10,019 nt of DNA from a bacterium. GTDB lineage: Bacteria; JAMCPX01. Of this stretch, positions 1 through 6,639 are shown in pieces. The translations under genes were made by a program, and so were the position numbers. The notes beneath the pieces were generated by a model that was not told where the DNA came from, did no database searches, and was given only the letters and a program-made list of their open reading frames with translations. The DNA is taken from positions 1 through 10,019 of the forward strand of contig JAJYLM010000071.1 of NCBI GenBank assembly GCA_021787655.1, in the 5' to 3' direction. Position 1 is the first letter of the stretch; the number at the start of each line of letters is the position of its first letter.

Positions 1-156
1 AACGCCGGTAAGGAGGCGCATGAGGGTCGTTTTCCCGGCACCATCCGGCCCGATGAGGCCGAACAGGTCTCCCTTGTTGATCTGCAGGTCAACTCCGCGT
101 ACCGCCTCTGTTGTACCGAAGGATTTTTTCAGTCCCGATAGTTCAACGGCAAACAT
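1..156 (-). CDS. ABC transporter ATP-binding protein, N-terminal 52 codons (partial, YbhF-like)
   Basis: This is the start of an ATPase subunit that would power export through a paired membrane permease; the gene runs off the left edge. The visible 52 residues begin MFAVELSGLKKSFG and contain a complete Walker A loop, GPDGAGKTT, at about residues 37-45. The Asp after GP, in place of the commoner Asn, is the form I recall for the first ATPase domain of E. coli YbhF. The start is supported by a GGAG ribosome-binding site at 164-167, 7 bases ahead of the ATG and just after the stop of the adaptor gene, with a 14-base gap between the two genes. It is the third gene of a repressor-adaptor-ATPase operon, the same order as E. 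coli ybiH(cecR)-ybhG-ybhF. Walker B, the signature motif and any second ATPase domain lie outside the window, so single- versus double-domain architecture is unknown. Confidence 0.9.
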   Translation of the reverse strand, partial: MFAVELSGLKKSFGTTEAVRGVDLQINKGDLFGLIGPDGAGKTTLMRLLTGV

Positions 157-170
157 TGCGTATCTCCGGT

Positions 171-1049
171 TCAGTTTCCGTTCTTCACCGGCTCAAAGAG
201 CGCATCGGCGGGCATGCCCGGCTTGAGGATCATGTCCTTGTTATCGATATAAACCTTGACTGCAAAAACAAGAGAAGTCCTGTCTTCCCTGGTCTGGACA
301 TCGTGCGGCGTAAACTCAGCCTTGTCGGCTATCCGTTCCACGGTACCGCCGAAGGCCTTGCCCGGAAAGCTGTCCACCGTGATACGTACATGCTGACCGA
401 GCCGCACCAGCCCGAGGTCGACGTCGCTGACGTATATCTTTATCCACGGCCTGTTGAGGTTCCCGAGCGTGAAGACGGTCGATCCCGGCATAACAACATC
501 GCCCCGCTCGTAATTCTTCGTCAGAACAACCCCGGTGATCGGGGAGGCTATGCTGCTTTCGTCGTACTGAATCTGCGCGAGCCTGAGGGCGCTTTCAGCC
601 TCCTGCTTCATTGCAATTGCTGCATTGAGCTGCGCCCTGGTTGCATCTGTCTGCGATCGAATCAGATCGAGCTGCTGCTGCGAGGCACCGCCACGCCTGT
701 ACAGCGATTCGATCCGTTTCAGGTCTGTTCTCAAATAGTTCAGCTGTGCCTGGGCGGATGCGATCTGCGCCCTTGATGCTGCAAGCCCTGCCTGTGCCCT
801 GGTCAACTCTGCGGTCAATTCCCGGGTCGTCAGTTTGACCAGGACTTCGCCCTGCGTTACCGTGTCGCCTTCGTCGACGCCAAGCCACCCGATCCTCCCG
901 GGGATTTTCGATGCAACATCGTACTCTGTCACCTCGATGGTCCCGCTGCCGGTCACCCGGTGTGCGTTCTTGTTTGAGCACGAAACAGCAAGCAGAACGA
1001 ACATGCCGGCCACGACAGAGGAGATCGGCCGTACTCTTTTAATTGTCAT
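171..1049 (-). CDS. HlyD/YbhG-family periplasmic adaptor (membrane fusion) lipoprotein of an ABC efflux system
   Basis: A 292-residue periplasmic adaptor that should bridge an inner-membrane ABC exporter towards the outer membrane. The N-terminus is a basic, hydrophobic signal ending LLAVSC, a plausible lipobox with Cys24 as the acylated residue, so the mature protein is probably a membrane-tethered lipoprotein. The first lipoyl half-motif lies at about 43-73 (VDEGDTVTQGEVLVKL), an Ala/Gln-rich alpha-helical hairpin at about 75-165, the second lipoyl half at about 168-197 (SPITGVVL, then GDVVMPGS), and a beta-barrel region follows, ending with KPGMPADALF at 276-285. The stretch AEFTPHDVQTREDRTSLVF matches what I recall of E. 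coli YbhG, which favours that subfamily over RND or type I secretion adaptors. The start overlaps the end of the repressor gene by 11 bases and has a good ribosome-binding site (AAGGGAG) inside that gene. Substrate unknown. Confidence 0.93.
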   Translation of the reverse strand: MTIKRVRPISSVVAGMFVLLAVSCSNKNAHRVTGSGTIEVTEYDVASKIPGRIGWLGVDEGDTVTQGEVLVKLTTRELTAELTRAQAGLAASRAQIASAQAQLNYLRTDLKRIESLYRRGGASQQQLDLIRSQTDATRAQLNAAIAMKQEAESALRLAQIQYDESSIASPITGVVLTKNYERGDVVMPGSTVFTLGNLNRPWIKIYVSDVDLGLVRLGQHVRITVDSFPGKAFGGTVERIADKAEFTPHDVQTREDRTSLVFAVKVYIDNKDMILKPGMPADALFEPVKNGN

Positions 1050-1692
1050 GATAGTCTCCCTTACTGAGGTTTTCTTCCGTCTTCATGTTTGCGGTCATTT
1101 CATTGAACTGGGATCCTGCCTTATTCGTCAGAACGCCGTAAAAAAAGATGTTGATAATGCCGCGGAATGCTTCCGCAGTCGAGAATGACTGAACGGTCAG
1201 CGTCTCCGGCGTCAAGATTCCCTCGACAGCGGTTGCGAGCATGAGCAAGACAAGGTCTTTTTGGATATCGTTCCTCACGACACCAAGTTGTATTCCTTCA
1301 TCGAGTATGTTCCTGAACAGCGGGAATAATTCCTTCTTGCGAAAAGATTCCAGTCTCTTCCAGAGGTCCGGCCGATGCCGTAAAAGGTCCTGCTGGGCAG
1401 TCTTATTCATCCTCGACAGAAACTGGGCGATGAATTCACAGAGCTTATACAGGCGGTCCATGTAGGCGTCGTGCCCATGAATGATCTCCTCGATCCCGTT
1501 TTTTACGTAGGCCATATTCCTCAGGTGCACGGCATCTGCAATTTCATCCTTGCTCTTGAAATACCGGTACAGGGTCTTCTTGCTGATGCCGGTCTCTTCG
1601 CACAGTTCGTCGACGGTTACTTTCGACAAACCCCGGCGCGGGAACAGTTCCGCTGCCTTTTCAATGATCCTTTTTTTAAGGGCCTCGCTCAT
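1039..1692 (-). CDS. TetR/AcrR-family transcriptional repressor of the downstream efflux operon
   Basis: A 217-residue TetR-family regulator, first gene of the operon and probable local repressor. The N-terminal DNA-binding domain is typical: a first helix (RIIEKAAELF), then a helix-turn-helix at about residues 26-51 with TVDELCEETGISKKTLYRYF, ending KSKDEI. The remaining part is alpha-helical, as expected for a ligand-binding and dimerisation domain, but gives no hint of the ligand. The gene order matches E. coli ybiH/cecR upstream of ybhGF. A strong promoter lies immediately upstream and an inverted repeat overlaps its -35 box, which suggests autoregulation. The ATG is only about 7-8 bases from the predicted transcription start and has no ribosome-binding site, so the message may be nearly leaderless. 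No in-frame upstream alternative exists, because a TGA precedes the ATG in that frame after the only GTG. Confidence 0.92.
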   Translation of the reverse strand: MSEALKKRIIEKAAELFPRRGLSKVTVDELCEETGISKKTLYRYFKSKDEIADAVHLRNMAYVKNGIEEIIHGHDAYMDRLYKLCEFIAQFLSRMNKTAQQDLLRHRPDLWKRLESFRKKELFPLFRNILDEGIQLGVVRNDIQKDLVLLMLATAVEGILTPETLTVQSFSTAEAFRGIINIFFYGVLTNKAGSQFNEMTANMKTEENLSKGDYHDN

Positions 1693-1706
1693 ATACAGTT
1701 GCTCAC

Positions 1707-1735
1707 AGTATAATCACGGTGGTGTAACAAGTCAA
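1707..1735 (-). promoter_or_regulatory. Sigma70-type promoter of the tetR-efflux operon
   Basis: Read on the minus strand, TTGACT (1730-1735, one mismatch from the -35 consensus) is followed by exactly 17 bases and then TATACT (1707-1712, one mismatch from the -10 consensus). Transcription would begin near 1699-1700, only about 7-8 bases before the repressor ATG at 1692. This is the best promoter match in the window and sits exactly where an operon promoter is needed. The call rests on consensus only. Confidence 0.75.
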
Positions 1736-1751
1736 CTAATATAGTGTACTT
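1729..1751. promoter_or_regulatory. Putative TetR-type operator (23-base imperfect inverted repeat)
   Basis: The plus strand has the pattern AAGTnnACTAnTnTAGTnnACTT centred on T1740. Eight of eleven base pairs are symmetrical, including both outer AAGT/ACTT blocks and the inner ACTA/TAGT blocks. The size and spaced-block symmetry suit a TetR-family dimer. The repeat covers the whole -35 box (1730-1735) of the promoter for the TetR-type gene next to it, so bound repressor would exclude RNA polymerase. The symmetry is seen directly; the assignment to this regulator is inferred from position. Confidence 0.6.
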
Positions 1752-1848
1752 AGTTTACCTTTACCGGAGACGAAAAAGTCATCTGCCGGCAGGAGAGAGG
1801 AACACTTCAGGGTTCCGGGAACACGAGGGAACGAATAAACAGGCGTTG
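1752..1848. other. Intergenic region between ispG end and tetR operator
   Basis: About 100 bases separate the ispG stop from the tetR operator. There are two short palindromes: GTTCC-G-GGAAC at 1812-1822 and CTGCCGGCAG near 1783-1792. Neither forms a hairpin with a realistic loop followed by a T-tract, so I see no convincing terminator. Read-through from ispG into the efflux operon is therefore possible. Confidence 0.4.
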
Positions 1849-2904
1849 CTACGTTGCCTTTTGTTTGAGCAGGTTATGCACCTCGGTCATGAGGACCTTC
1901 TCGTACTCCGTTTCTTTGACCTTGCCCGCGGCCTTTCCGTGTTTGAATAAGATACCGCCGCCCTTGCCGCAGGCAATCCCCACGTCAGCCTCCTTGGCCT
2001 CGCCCGGGCCGTTGACAACGCAGCCCATGACCGCGATCGTCAGAGGCTCCCTGATGTTGATCAATTTTCGTTCGAGGGAATTAACAAGCCCGATAACATC
2101 GTATTCAGCCCGTGCACACGTCGGACACGAGATGATCTCGATGCCGTAGTTCGAAAGTCCGAGAGCCCTGAGGATTTCGTAACCGGCTTTGACCTCGAGA
2201 ACAGGGTCGTCCGTAAGGGACACCCGCAGGGTATCCCCGATCCCCTCGGAAAGCAGGATGCCCATGCCGACCGCGGACTTTATGCTGCCGGAGAGCAGGG
2301 TGCCTGCCTCGGTCACGCCGAGGTGCAGCGGATAATCAACGAGCTTCGACAGCTGCCGGTAGGCCTCTATCATGACCGTGACATTGCTGGATTTAACGGA
2401 TACCTTGATGTCCCGGAAGTCACAGGCCTCGAGTTCCCGGATGTTTCTCATGGCCGTCTCAACAACAGCCTCTGCAGTCGGATGAAAATTATGCCTTTCC
2501 AAAACGTCCTGCGGAAGAGACCCGGCATTGACACCGACCCGGATGGGAATGCCCACGTCTTGTGCAGCGCGGACAACCGCATCGATCCGCTCTTTGCTTC
2601 CGATATTCCCCGGATTTATCCTCAGGCCGTCGACGCCGCTCTTGATGGATTCAAGGGCAAGACGGTAGTCAAAATGGATGTCTGCAATCAGCGGAACGTG
2701 GACCGCCTGCCTGATGGTTTTCAGGGCACGGGCGGATTCGTGATCAGGCACCGCACAGCGCACGATCCGTGCACCCGCATCCGCAAGCTGGCTGATCTGT
2801 TTGATCGTCGCAACGACATCCGTGGTACGGGTGTTCGTCATGCTCTGGATGACGATCGGGTTGCCGCCGCCTATAGTTATGACCTTTGTTTTTCGTCTCT
2901 TCAT
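1849..2904 (-). CDS. ispG: 4-hydroxy-3-methylbut-2-en-1-yl diphosphate synthase (flavodoxin/ferredoxin), IspG/GcpE
   Basis: IspG converts 2-C-methyl-D-erythritol 2,4-cyclodiphosphate to HMBPP, the penultimate step of the MEP isoprenoid pathway, in the cytosol using a [4Fe-4S] cluster. With the ATG at 2904 the product is 351 residues, a normal length for the compact bacterial form (E. coli has 372). Family signatures are easy to see: SMTNTRTTDV at 21-30, ADIHFDYRLAL at 74-84, LRINPGNIG at 94-102, VGVNAGSL at 123-130, and LLSEGIGDTLRVSL at 217-230. The cluster ligands are Cys260 and Cys263 (CPTC) and Cys295 in GCVVNGPGEA, with the conserved Glu302; all sit ten residues before the E. coli equivalents. 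A start at 3018 is possible in frame but would overlap the preceding glycosyltransferase by about 100 bases and add sequence foreign to the family. No ribosome-binding site precedes 2904; the upstream stop is 10 bases away, suggesting coupled translation. Confidence 0.97.
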   Translation of the reverse strand: MKRRKTKVITIGGGNPIVIQSMTNTRTTDVVATIKQISQLADAGARIVRCAVPDHESARALKTIRQAVHVPLIADIHFDYRLALESIKSGVDGLRINPGNIGSKERIDAVVRAAQDVGIPIRVGVNAGSLPQDVLERHNFHPTAEAVVETAMRNIRELEACDFRDIKVSVKSSNVTVMIEAYRQLSKLVDYPLHLGVTEAGTLLSGSIKSAVGMGILLSEGIGDTLRVSLTDDPVLEVKAGYEILRALGLSNYGIEIISCPTCARAEYDVIGLVNSLERKLINIREPLTIAVMGCVVNGPGEAKEADVGIACGKGGGILFKHGKAAGKVKETEYEKVLMTEVHNLLKQKAT

Positions 2905-2914
2905 GGTTTTTGGT

Positions 2915-3886
2915 TCAGTGCTTAGTATATTCACGGATCTGCTGCGCATAAAGCCCGGCGTAATCCTCTGCCATGCGCATGTAGTGGAAGCGGCCGAGCA
3001 CGTGGTCCCTGCAGGCATGCGGACTGATCGTGTTCAGCTCCCGTACCCCGGCAACCATCTCATCGACAGTACTGCACAGAAACCCCGTTTTCTTGTCGAT
3101 GACGATCTCCGGCATTGCACCGTGACCGGTCGTGATGACCGGGGTGCCGCTCACCATCGCTTCGATCGCCACCAGGCCGAATGGCTCCTCCCACTGCGTG
3201 GGGAAGATCAGGGCCTTTGCCTTGGCGAGGTAGGCTGCCTTTATCTGCCCGCCGACCTCGCCGACGTAGAGACAGTTTTTTCCGAAGTGCCGTTTCAGGT
3301 AGCCGAACCCCGCGTAGCCTTCGACAAATTTCCTGTGTGCATTCCCCGCAATGATGAGTTTCATACCAGCCCGCCGGGCGACCTCGATTGCCACGGGCAG
3401 GCCCTTGACTTTCCAGTCCGCCCGCGAAAGAAACAGGAGAAAGTCTTCCTTGGTTTCGCTGAAGAGGTACTCCTCGGGTTTGAGGCCGTTGTGCACAAAC
3501 GGCAGGTCCGGTCTCTTGTATGCTTTTCTGTGCGCGTCACTGAGAAAATTGAATTGACCGTCGAGCTGCTTGTCGAGCCACGCATAACCGTGGATCGTTT
3601 TCAGGGTGGGGAGCCGGTAATCGAGGTAGGAATAGCCGTAGTGGTAATGAAGAACATCGGTGTCAACCGGGATCTTTCCCTCCAATGACGGAGATTCCAC
3701 CTCGATCTTCCTGACCTTGTCCACAGGGAAGACTTCGGCATACGGACACTGTGTTCCGCGGGGTGCGAGGAGATAGTTTTTGTGTCCCAACCGCTGCAAC
3801 CCCTCAAGCAGCCACATGACGACACGTTCGACGCCGCCGTAATAGCTGACCGGGAGGACCTCGTTGGAGAAGTGCGCTATCTTCAT
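2915..3886 (-). CDS. GT4-family (GT-B fold) glycosyltransferase
   Basis: A 323-residue retaining glycosyltransferase of the GT4 type, expected to move a sugar from a nucleotide-sugar donor to a cytoplasmic-face acceptor, probably in surface polysaccharide or glycolipid assembly. The N-terminus is MKIAHFSNEV followed by the glycine-rich YYGGVERVV (15-23), typical of acceptor-side domains in GT-B enzymes. The donor-side domain begins near VHNG (131-134) and carries the EX7E motif EPFGLVAIE (Glu234 and Glu242), then GTPVITTGHGAMPEIV (247-262) and TGFL. At 323 residues it is somewhat short for the family, yet both halves are present. Its start overlaps the stop of the upstream GT2 gene by 4 bases (ATGA), with no clear ribosome-binding site, so translation is probably coupled. 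ispG follows directly. Donor and acceptor cannot be predicted. Confidence 0.92.
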   Translation of the reverse strand: MKIAHFSNEVLPVSYYGGVERVVMWLLEGLQRLGHKNYLLAPRGTQCPYAEVFPVDKVRKIEVESPSLEGKIPVDTDVLHYHYGYSYLDYRLPTLKTIHGYAWLDKQLDGQFNFLSDAHRKAYKRPDLPFVHNGLKPEEYLFSETKEDFLLFLSRADWKVKGLPVAIEVARRAGMKLIIAGNAHRKFVEGYAGFGYLKRHFGKNCLYVGEVGGQIKAAYLAKAKALIFPTQWEEPFGLVAIEAMVSGTPVITTGHGAMPEIVIDKKTGFLCSTVDEMVAGVRELNTISPHACRDHVLGRFHYMRMAEDYAGLYAQQIREYTKH

Positions 3887-4827
3887 GATTTATACCATGT
3901 ATACAATCTCTTCCCCACAATCAATTTAAACATATTTTCGAGTGCTATAGAAGAAAGTGCAGAACAAGGGTTATGTCCGACTGCATGCTTCAGATACATT
4001 CCGGCCTTATCAAAGTCTCCGATGGTTATGAATGCCCTCGAAAGCCTCAGTGCGCGCTCGGCAACGATACGGTTGCCGGGCACAACCCCGTTGTCCCGTG
4101 CGAACAACAGAATGCTGTTCCATGCCGCCTCCGTGGCAGTGACCCACTGGACCTTGTTCTTCGAGTAGCTCCCGGGATGCACGTAGATGTGTACGGTCCG
4201 GTCGTCGACAAAACCAGCCCCGCCGATCAGTGCGCATTTCGAGAAGAGCTCCCAGTCCTCACGCAGCGGCAGGTTTACATTGAACCCGCCCAGGCTCCTG
4301 ACCAGGGACGTACGTACCACACAGGTCGATGGATAGCCGATCAGTGCGCGGATCATGTGGCGTACATAAACATTTCCGGCACCTGTCCGGATGTTGGTGG
4401 TGCCTGACATGGATTCATGGGTTTGCTCATTGACGGTATCCCAGTTTGAAAAGGCGATGCCAATATCGTTGTGGCTGTGCATAAAGCCGTACAGGTTGGC
4501 GAGGTGATCGGGCAGCCACTCGTCATCGTCGTCCAGAAAGGCGATAAGCCCGGCCGTTGCCTGGCCGATGCCGTTGTTCCGGCACGCGGATCGCCCCTGA
4601 TTCTGTGCGGCGCGAAGGTACCGCAGAATGCCTTTTTCCACGTCATCCCGGAACTGTGTGCGCAGCAGCTGTTCGGTGTCGTCCGTTGAAGCGTCATCGA
4701 CGACGATGATCTCGGCATCCCTGAAGGACTGCGAACGTACGCTCCGGACTGCGCGCGCAAGCATTTCTAAGCGGTTGTAAGTAGGTATGATCACGCTTAT
4801 TTCAGGCACAATGATTATTCCGTTCAC
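3883..4827 (-). CDS. GT2-family (GT-A fold) glycosyltransferase
   Basis: A 314-residue inverting-type GT2 enzyme using a nucleotide-sugar donor. The nucleotide-binding start EISVIIPTYNRLEMLARAV (residues 9-27), VVDDASTDDTEQLL (42-55) and the metal-binding acidic cluster FLDDDDEW (97-104) define the GT-A core. REDWELFSKCAL (189-200) carries the acidic pair usual for the catalytic base (Glu190/Asp191). The last roughly 80 residues are a helical tail with no recognised motif. The open frame starts with GTG at 4827; another GTG at 4809 gives a protein beginning six residues before the core motif and has a weak GGA about 10 bases upstream, so the true start is uncertain. It leads the operon GT2-GT4-ispG and is transcribed divergently from the plus-strand GT2 gene at 4957. 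The exact linkage it makes is unknown. Confidence 0.9.
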   Translation of the reverse strand: MNGIIIVPEISVIIPTYNRLEMLARAVRSVRSQSFRDAEIIVVDDASTDDTEQLLRTQFRDDVEKGILRYLRAAQNQGRSACRNNGIGQATAGLIAFLDDDDEWLPDHLANLYGFMHSHNDIGIAFSNWDTVNEQTHESMSGTTNIRTGAGNVYVRHMIRALIGYPSTCVVRTSLVRSLGGFNVNLPLREDWELFSKCALIGGAGFVDDRTVHIYVHPGSYSKNKVQWVTATEAAWNSILLFARDNGVVPGNRIVAERALRLSRAFITIGDFDKAGMYLKHAVGHNPCSALSSIALENMFKLIVGKRLYTWYKS

Positions 4828-4956
4828 ATAACATAGCTACCAATTACCCCACTGCAGAGATACGGTCAAGTGCAGCAGAGCCTGCTTCTGTATCCTTTAC
4901 AACAGGAGGAGAGTAGGGTATACGTCTCGGAAACGCGTGAATCGGAAAAGGGGTCC
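4828..4956. promoter_or_regulatory. Divergent intergenic region between two glycosyltransferase genes
   Basis: This 129-base gap must contain promoters for both directions. On the minus strand, TTGACC (4864-4869) has a 17-base spacer to TAATTG (4841-4846): a good -35 with a poor -10. On the plus strand I see no convincing -35/-10 pair; TGTATCCT at 4889-4896 could be an extended -10 without a -35. A near-perfect Shine-Dalgarno, AGGAGGAG (4904-4911), has no ATG, GTG or TTG at normal spacing and seems unused. The gap fits a short regulatory region, but none of the elements is strong. Confidence 0.35.
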
Positions 4957-5916
4957 ATGACAGATCCGCAGCTCTCCATTATTATCGTAAATTTTAACAC
5001 GAAAGACGACTGTGTACAGTGTATACAGTCCGTCCGTGACCGGATAACAGAAATTCCGTACGAGGTCATCGTGTCCGACAACGGCTCATCGGACGGCAGT
5101 GCCGCAGCGATCAGGGAAAAATTTCCCTGGGTCACGCTCATCGAAAACAGGCAGAACCTCGGATTTGGACGTGCGAACAATATCGGGGCAGAACATGCGC
5201 GCGGAGATGTCCTTTTTTTTCTGAATCCCGATACCGTGATCGATCATGGCATCGGGCTCATGTACGGCTATTTGAAGGAGCACCGGGATGCCGGTATGAT
5301 CGGTCCTCTCGTCTCGGATCAGAACAACAAGACAAGCCTCTTTTATCCCCCTGTGTACAGTCATTTGTTTCTTCAGATCACGGACCTCATCGCAGCGCCT
5401 GCAGCCCGTCTGGTTATGACCTGGAAAAAATACAGGTACAGCCGGAGCATTGCCCGACAGGCAACGTTTGAAACCGGGTGCATCATCGGCTGCGCCATGA
5501 TGTTCAGGAAGGACGCCTATGATGCCATCCGCGGGTTTGACGGCGGTATCTTTATGTACGGGGAAGAATTCGACGTGTGCAGGAGGCTTCGGGAAACAGG
5601 GTACCGGGTGATGGTTTTTTCCCGGTCGCGCATCATCCATTTCGGCGGACATTCCACAAAACAGATTCCCCCGGATTTTATCCTCAGAATTGGGGCACAG
5701 TCCCTGAAACGACTGCTCAAAAAACATTTTCCCCGCACTTGGCAGATACGGTATACTATTGAAACATTGACCCACATCAGGCAGGCGCTCAGTGCCTGTT
5801 CAAAAGTGGTCGTGCGGACACTTGCACGCAGTGATACCGGCGCCAATCTTGCATACGCACGCAGCCATCTCAGACAGTACAGGCTCATGCGGGAAATTTT
5901 ACGGGAGAAGGAATAG
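4957..5916 (+). CDS. GT2-family glycosyltransferase, WbbL/rhamnosyltransferase-like
   Basis: The only plus-strand gene. The ATG at 4957 follows a ribosome-binding site AAAGGGG and gives 319 residues starting just before the GT2 core; a GTG at 4870 is in frame but would add 29 residues without family character. Core motifs are LSIIIVNFNT (6-15), IVSDNGSSDGS (38-48), NRQNLGFGRANNIG (64-77), FLNPDT (88-93, the place of the DXD metal site), ETGCIIGCAMMFRK (172-185) and YGEEFDVCRRLRETGYRV (201-218), whose acidic residues include the likely catalytic base. The combination NLGFGRANN plus FLNPDT is characteristic of the WbbL branch, many of which transfer rhamnose to polyprenyl-linked acceptors. That substrate is a family-level suggestion only. 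It is convergent with ubiE, with 32 bases between them. A basic C-terminal region (about 250-319) may hold it to the membrane. Confidence 0.92.
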   Translation: MTDPQLSIIIVNFNTKDDCVQCIQSVRDRITEIPYEVIVSDNGSSDGSAAAIREKFPWVTLIENRQNLGFGRANNIGAEHARGDVLFFLNPDTVIDHGIGLMYGYLKEHRDAGMIGPLVSDQNNKTSLFYPPVYSHLFLQITDLIAAPAARLVMTWKKYRYSRSIARQATFETGCIIGCAMMFRKDAYDAIRGFDGGIFMYGEEFDVCRRLRETGYRVMVFSRSRIIHFGGHSTKQIPPDFILRIGAQSLKRLLKKHFPRTWQIRYTIETLTHIRQALSACSKVVVRTLARSDTGANLAYARSHLRQYRLMREILREKE

Positions 5917-5948
5917 GCCGCAGGCTGCAGCTCCAGGGCAGAGGACTT

Positions 5949-6623
5949 TTATTTTTCGCACAGGTAGATGGTCGCGATGCCGCGGGTCAGGCTGGTTATC
6001 CTGATGTTCTGAAATCCGGCGGACGTGAGCATGCCGCTGAATGTCTGCGGATCCGGGAAAGCCTCGACAGAGCTTTGGAGGTACGAGTATGCCGTTGTTC
6101 CCGAGAGCAGGTTGCCGAGCAGGGGCAGTATCCTGTCGAAGTAGAGCTTATAGATTGTGCCGAACACGCCGCGGGGCATGGAAAACTCCAGGATGACGAG
6201 CCGTCCCTCCGGCTTCGTGACCCGGAAGAATTCCTGAAGCCCGCGCTCCCGCGGATAGATATTGCGGATGCCGAATGCGCAGCTGACCAGGTCGAAGGTG
6301 TTGTCCCTGAAAGGGAGGGAGAGAGCAGACCCGTTGATACGTCTCAGTTCCATGGACTTGTTGCCGGCAATCTTGAGCATTTCCATGCTGATGTCCAGAC
6401 CGAACGTTCTGACGTTGCCGGACGTGCGCCGAAAAGCTGCTGCGAGGTCACCGGTTCCGGTGGATACGTCGAGGATATCTTTCACCGGCCGGTCAAGACT
6501 CAGCTTCGCGACCCGTTTTCTCCACCGTACGTCCGTATATCCGGACAGGATGTGGTTGAGCATATCGTAGCGTCCGGATATTACATCGAACATCCCCGCA
6601 ATGTCGCGTTCCGTGGGCTTCAT
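5949..6623 (-). CDS. ubiE: Demethylmenaquinone / 2-polyprenyl-benzoquinol C-methyltransferase, UbiE/MenG
   Basis: A 224-residue SAM-dependent methyltransferase that C-methylates a prenylated quinone precursor, giving menaquinone (or the ubiquinone intermediate in organisms that make it). The family N-terminus MFDVISGRYDMLNHILSG (11-28) is followed by the SAM-binding motif I, ILDVSTGTGDLA (50-61), the acidic end of strand 2 FGLDISMEML (74-83), and the UbiE hallmarks CAFGIRN (115-121) and GRLVILEFS (140-148). The C-terminus LTRGIATIYLCEK (212-224) matches the usual end of the fold. Length is normal; no truncation. Menaquinone is more likely than ubiquinone if the organism is outside Proteobacteria, but the window lacks other quinone genes. 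The gene follows the acyl-CoA dehydrogenase by 54 bases containing a strong hairpin, and its ATG has no obvious ribosome-binding site. Confidence 0.93.
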   Translation of the reverse strand: MKPTERDIAGMFDVISGRYDMLNHILSGYTDVRWRKRVAKLSLDRPVKDILDVSTGTGDLAAAFRRTSGNVRTFGLDISMEMLKIAGNKSMELRRINGSALSLPFRDNTFDLVSCAFGIRNIYPRERGLQEFFRVTKPEGRLVILEFSMPRGVFGTIYKLYFDRILPLLGNLLSGTTAYSYLQSSVEAFPDPQTFSGMLTSAGFQNIRITSLTRGIATIYLCEK

Positions 6624-6639
6624 CGTCGTTGAATAAGAG

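Noticed and set aside
111..776. Long plus-strand open frame opposite the adaptor gene
   Set aside because: It is the antisense shadow of a well-supported HlyD-family gene; the protein is Arg/Cys/Pro-rich with no family motif and no promoter or ribosome-binding site.
1783..1822. Palindromes CTGCCGGCAG and GTTCCGGGAAC downstream of ispG
   Set aside because: Each has zero or one loop base and no following T-tract, so they are not credible intrinsic terminators.
2905..3018. N-terminal extension of ispG to an ATG at 3018
   Set aside because: It would overlap the GT4 gene by about 100 bases, and its 38 residues do not resemble any IspG N-terminus; the ATG at 2904 gives the family start.
2801..3688. 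295-codon plus-strand frame opposite the GT4 gene and the ispG start
   Set aside because: It crosses two clearly real minus-strand genes, has no recognisable motif, and reflects codon bias of the opposite strand.
4904..4911. Near-perfect Shine-Dalgarno AGGAGGAG
   Set aside because: No ATG, GTG or TTG follows at 5-10 bases, so it does not define a gene start; it is probably chance or part of the leader.
4870..4956. 29-residue extension of the plus-strand GT2 from a GTG at 4870
   Set aside because: No ribosome-binding site at suitable distance and no family character; the ATG at 4957 has AAAGGGG and begins just before the GT2 core.
5917..5951. Possible bidirectional terminator between the convergent GT2 and ubiE genes
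   Set aside because: There is a T-rich tail (CTTTTATTTTT, partly within ubiE), but upstream only 4-bp imperfect stems such as CTGC/GCAG form.
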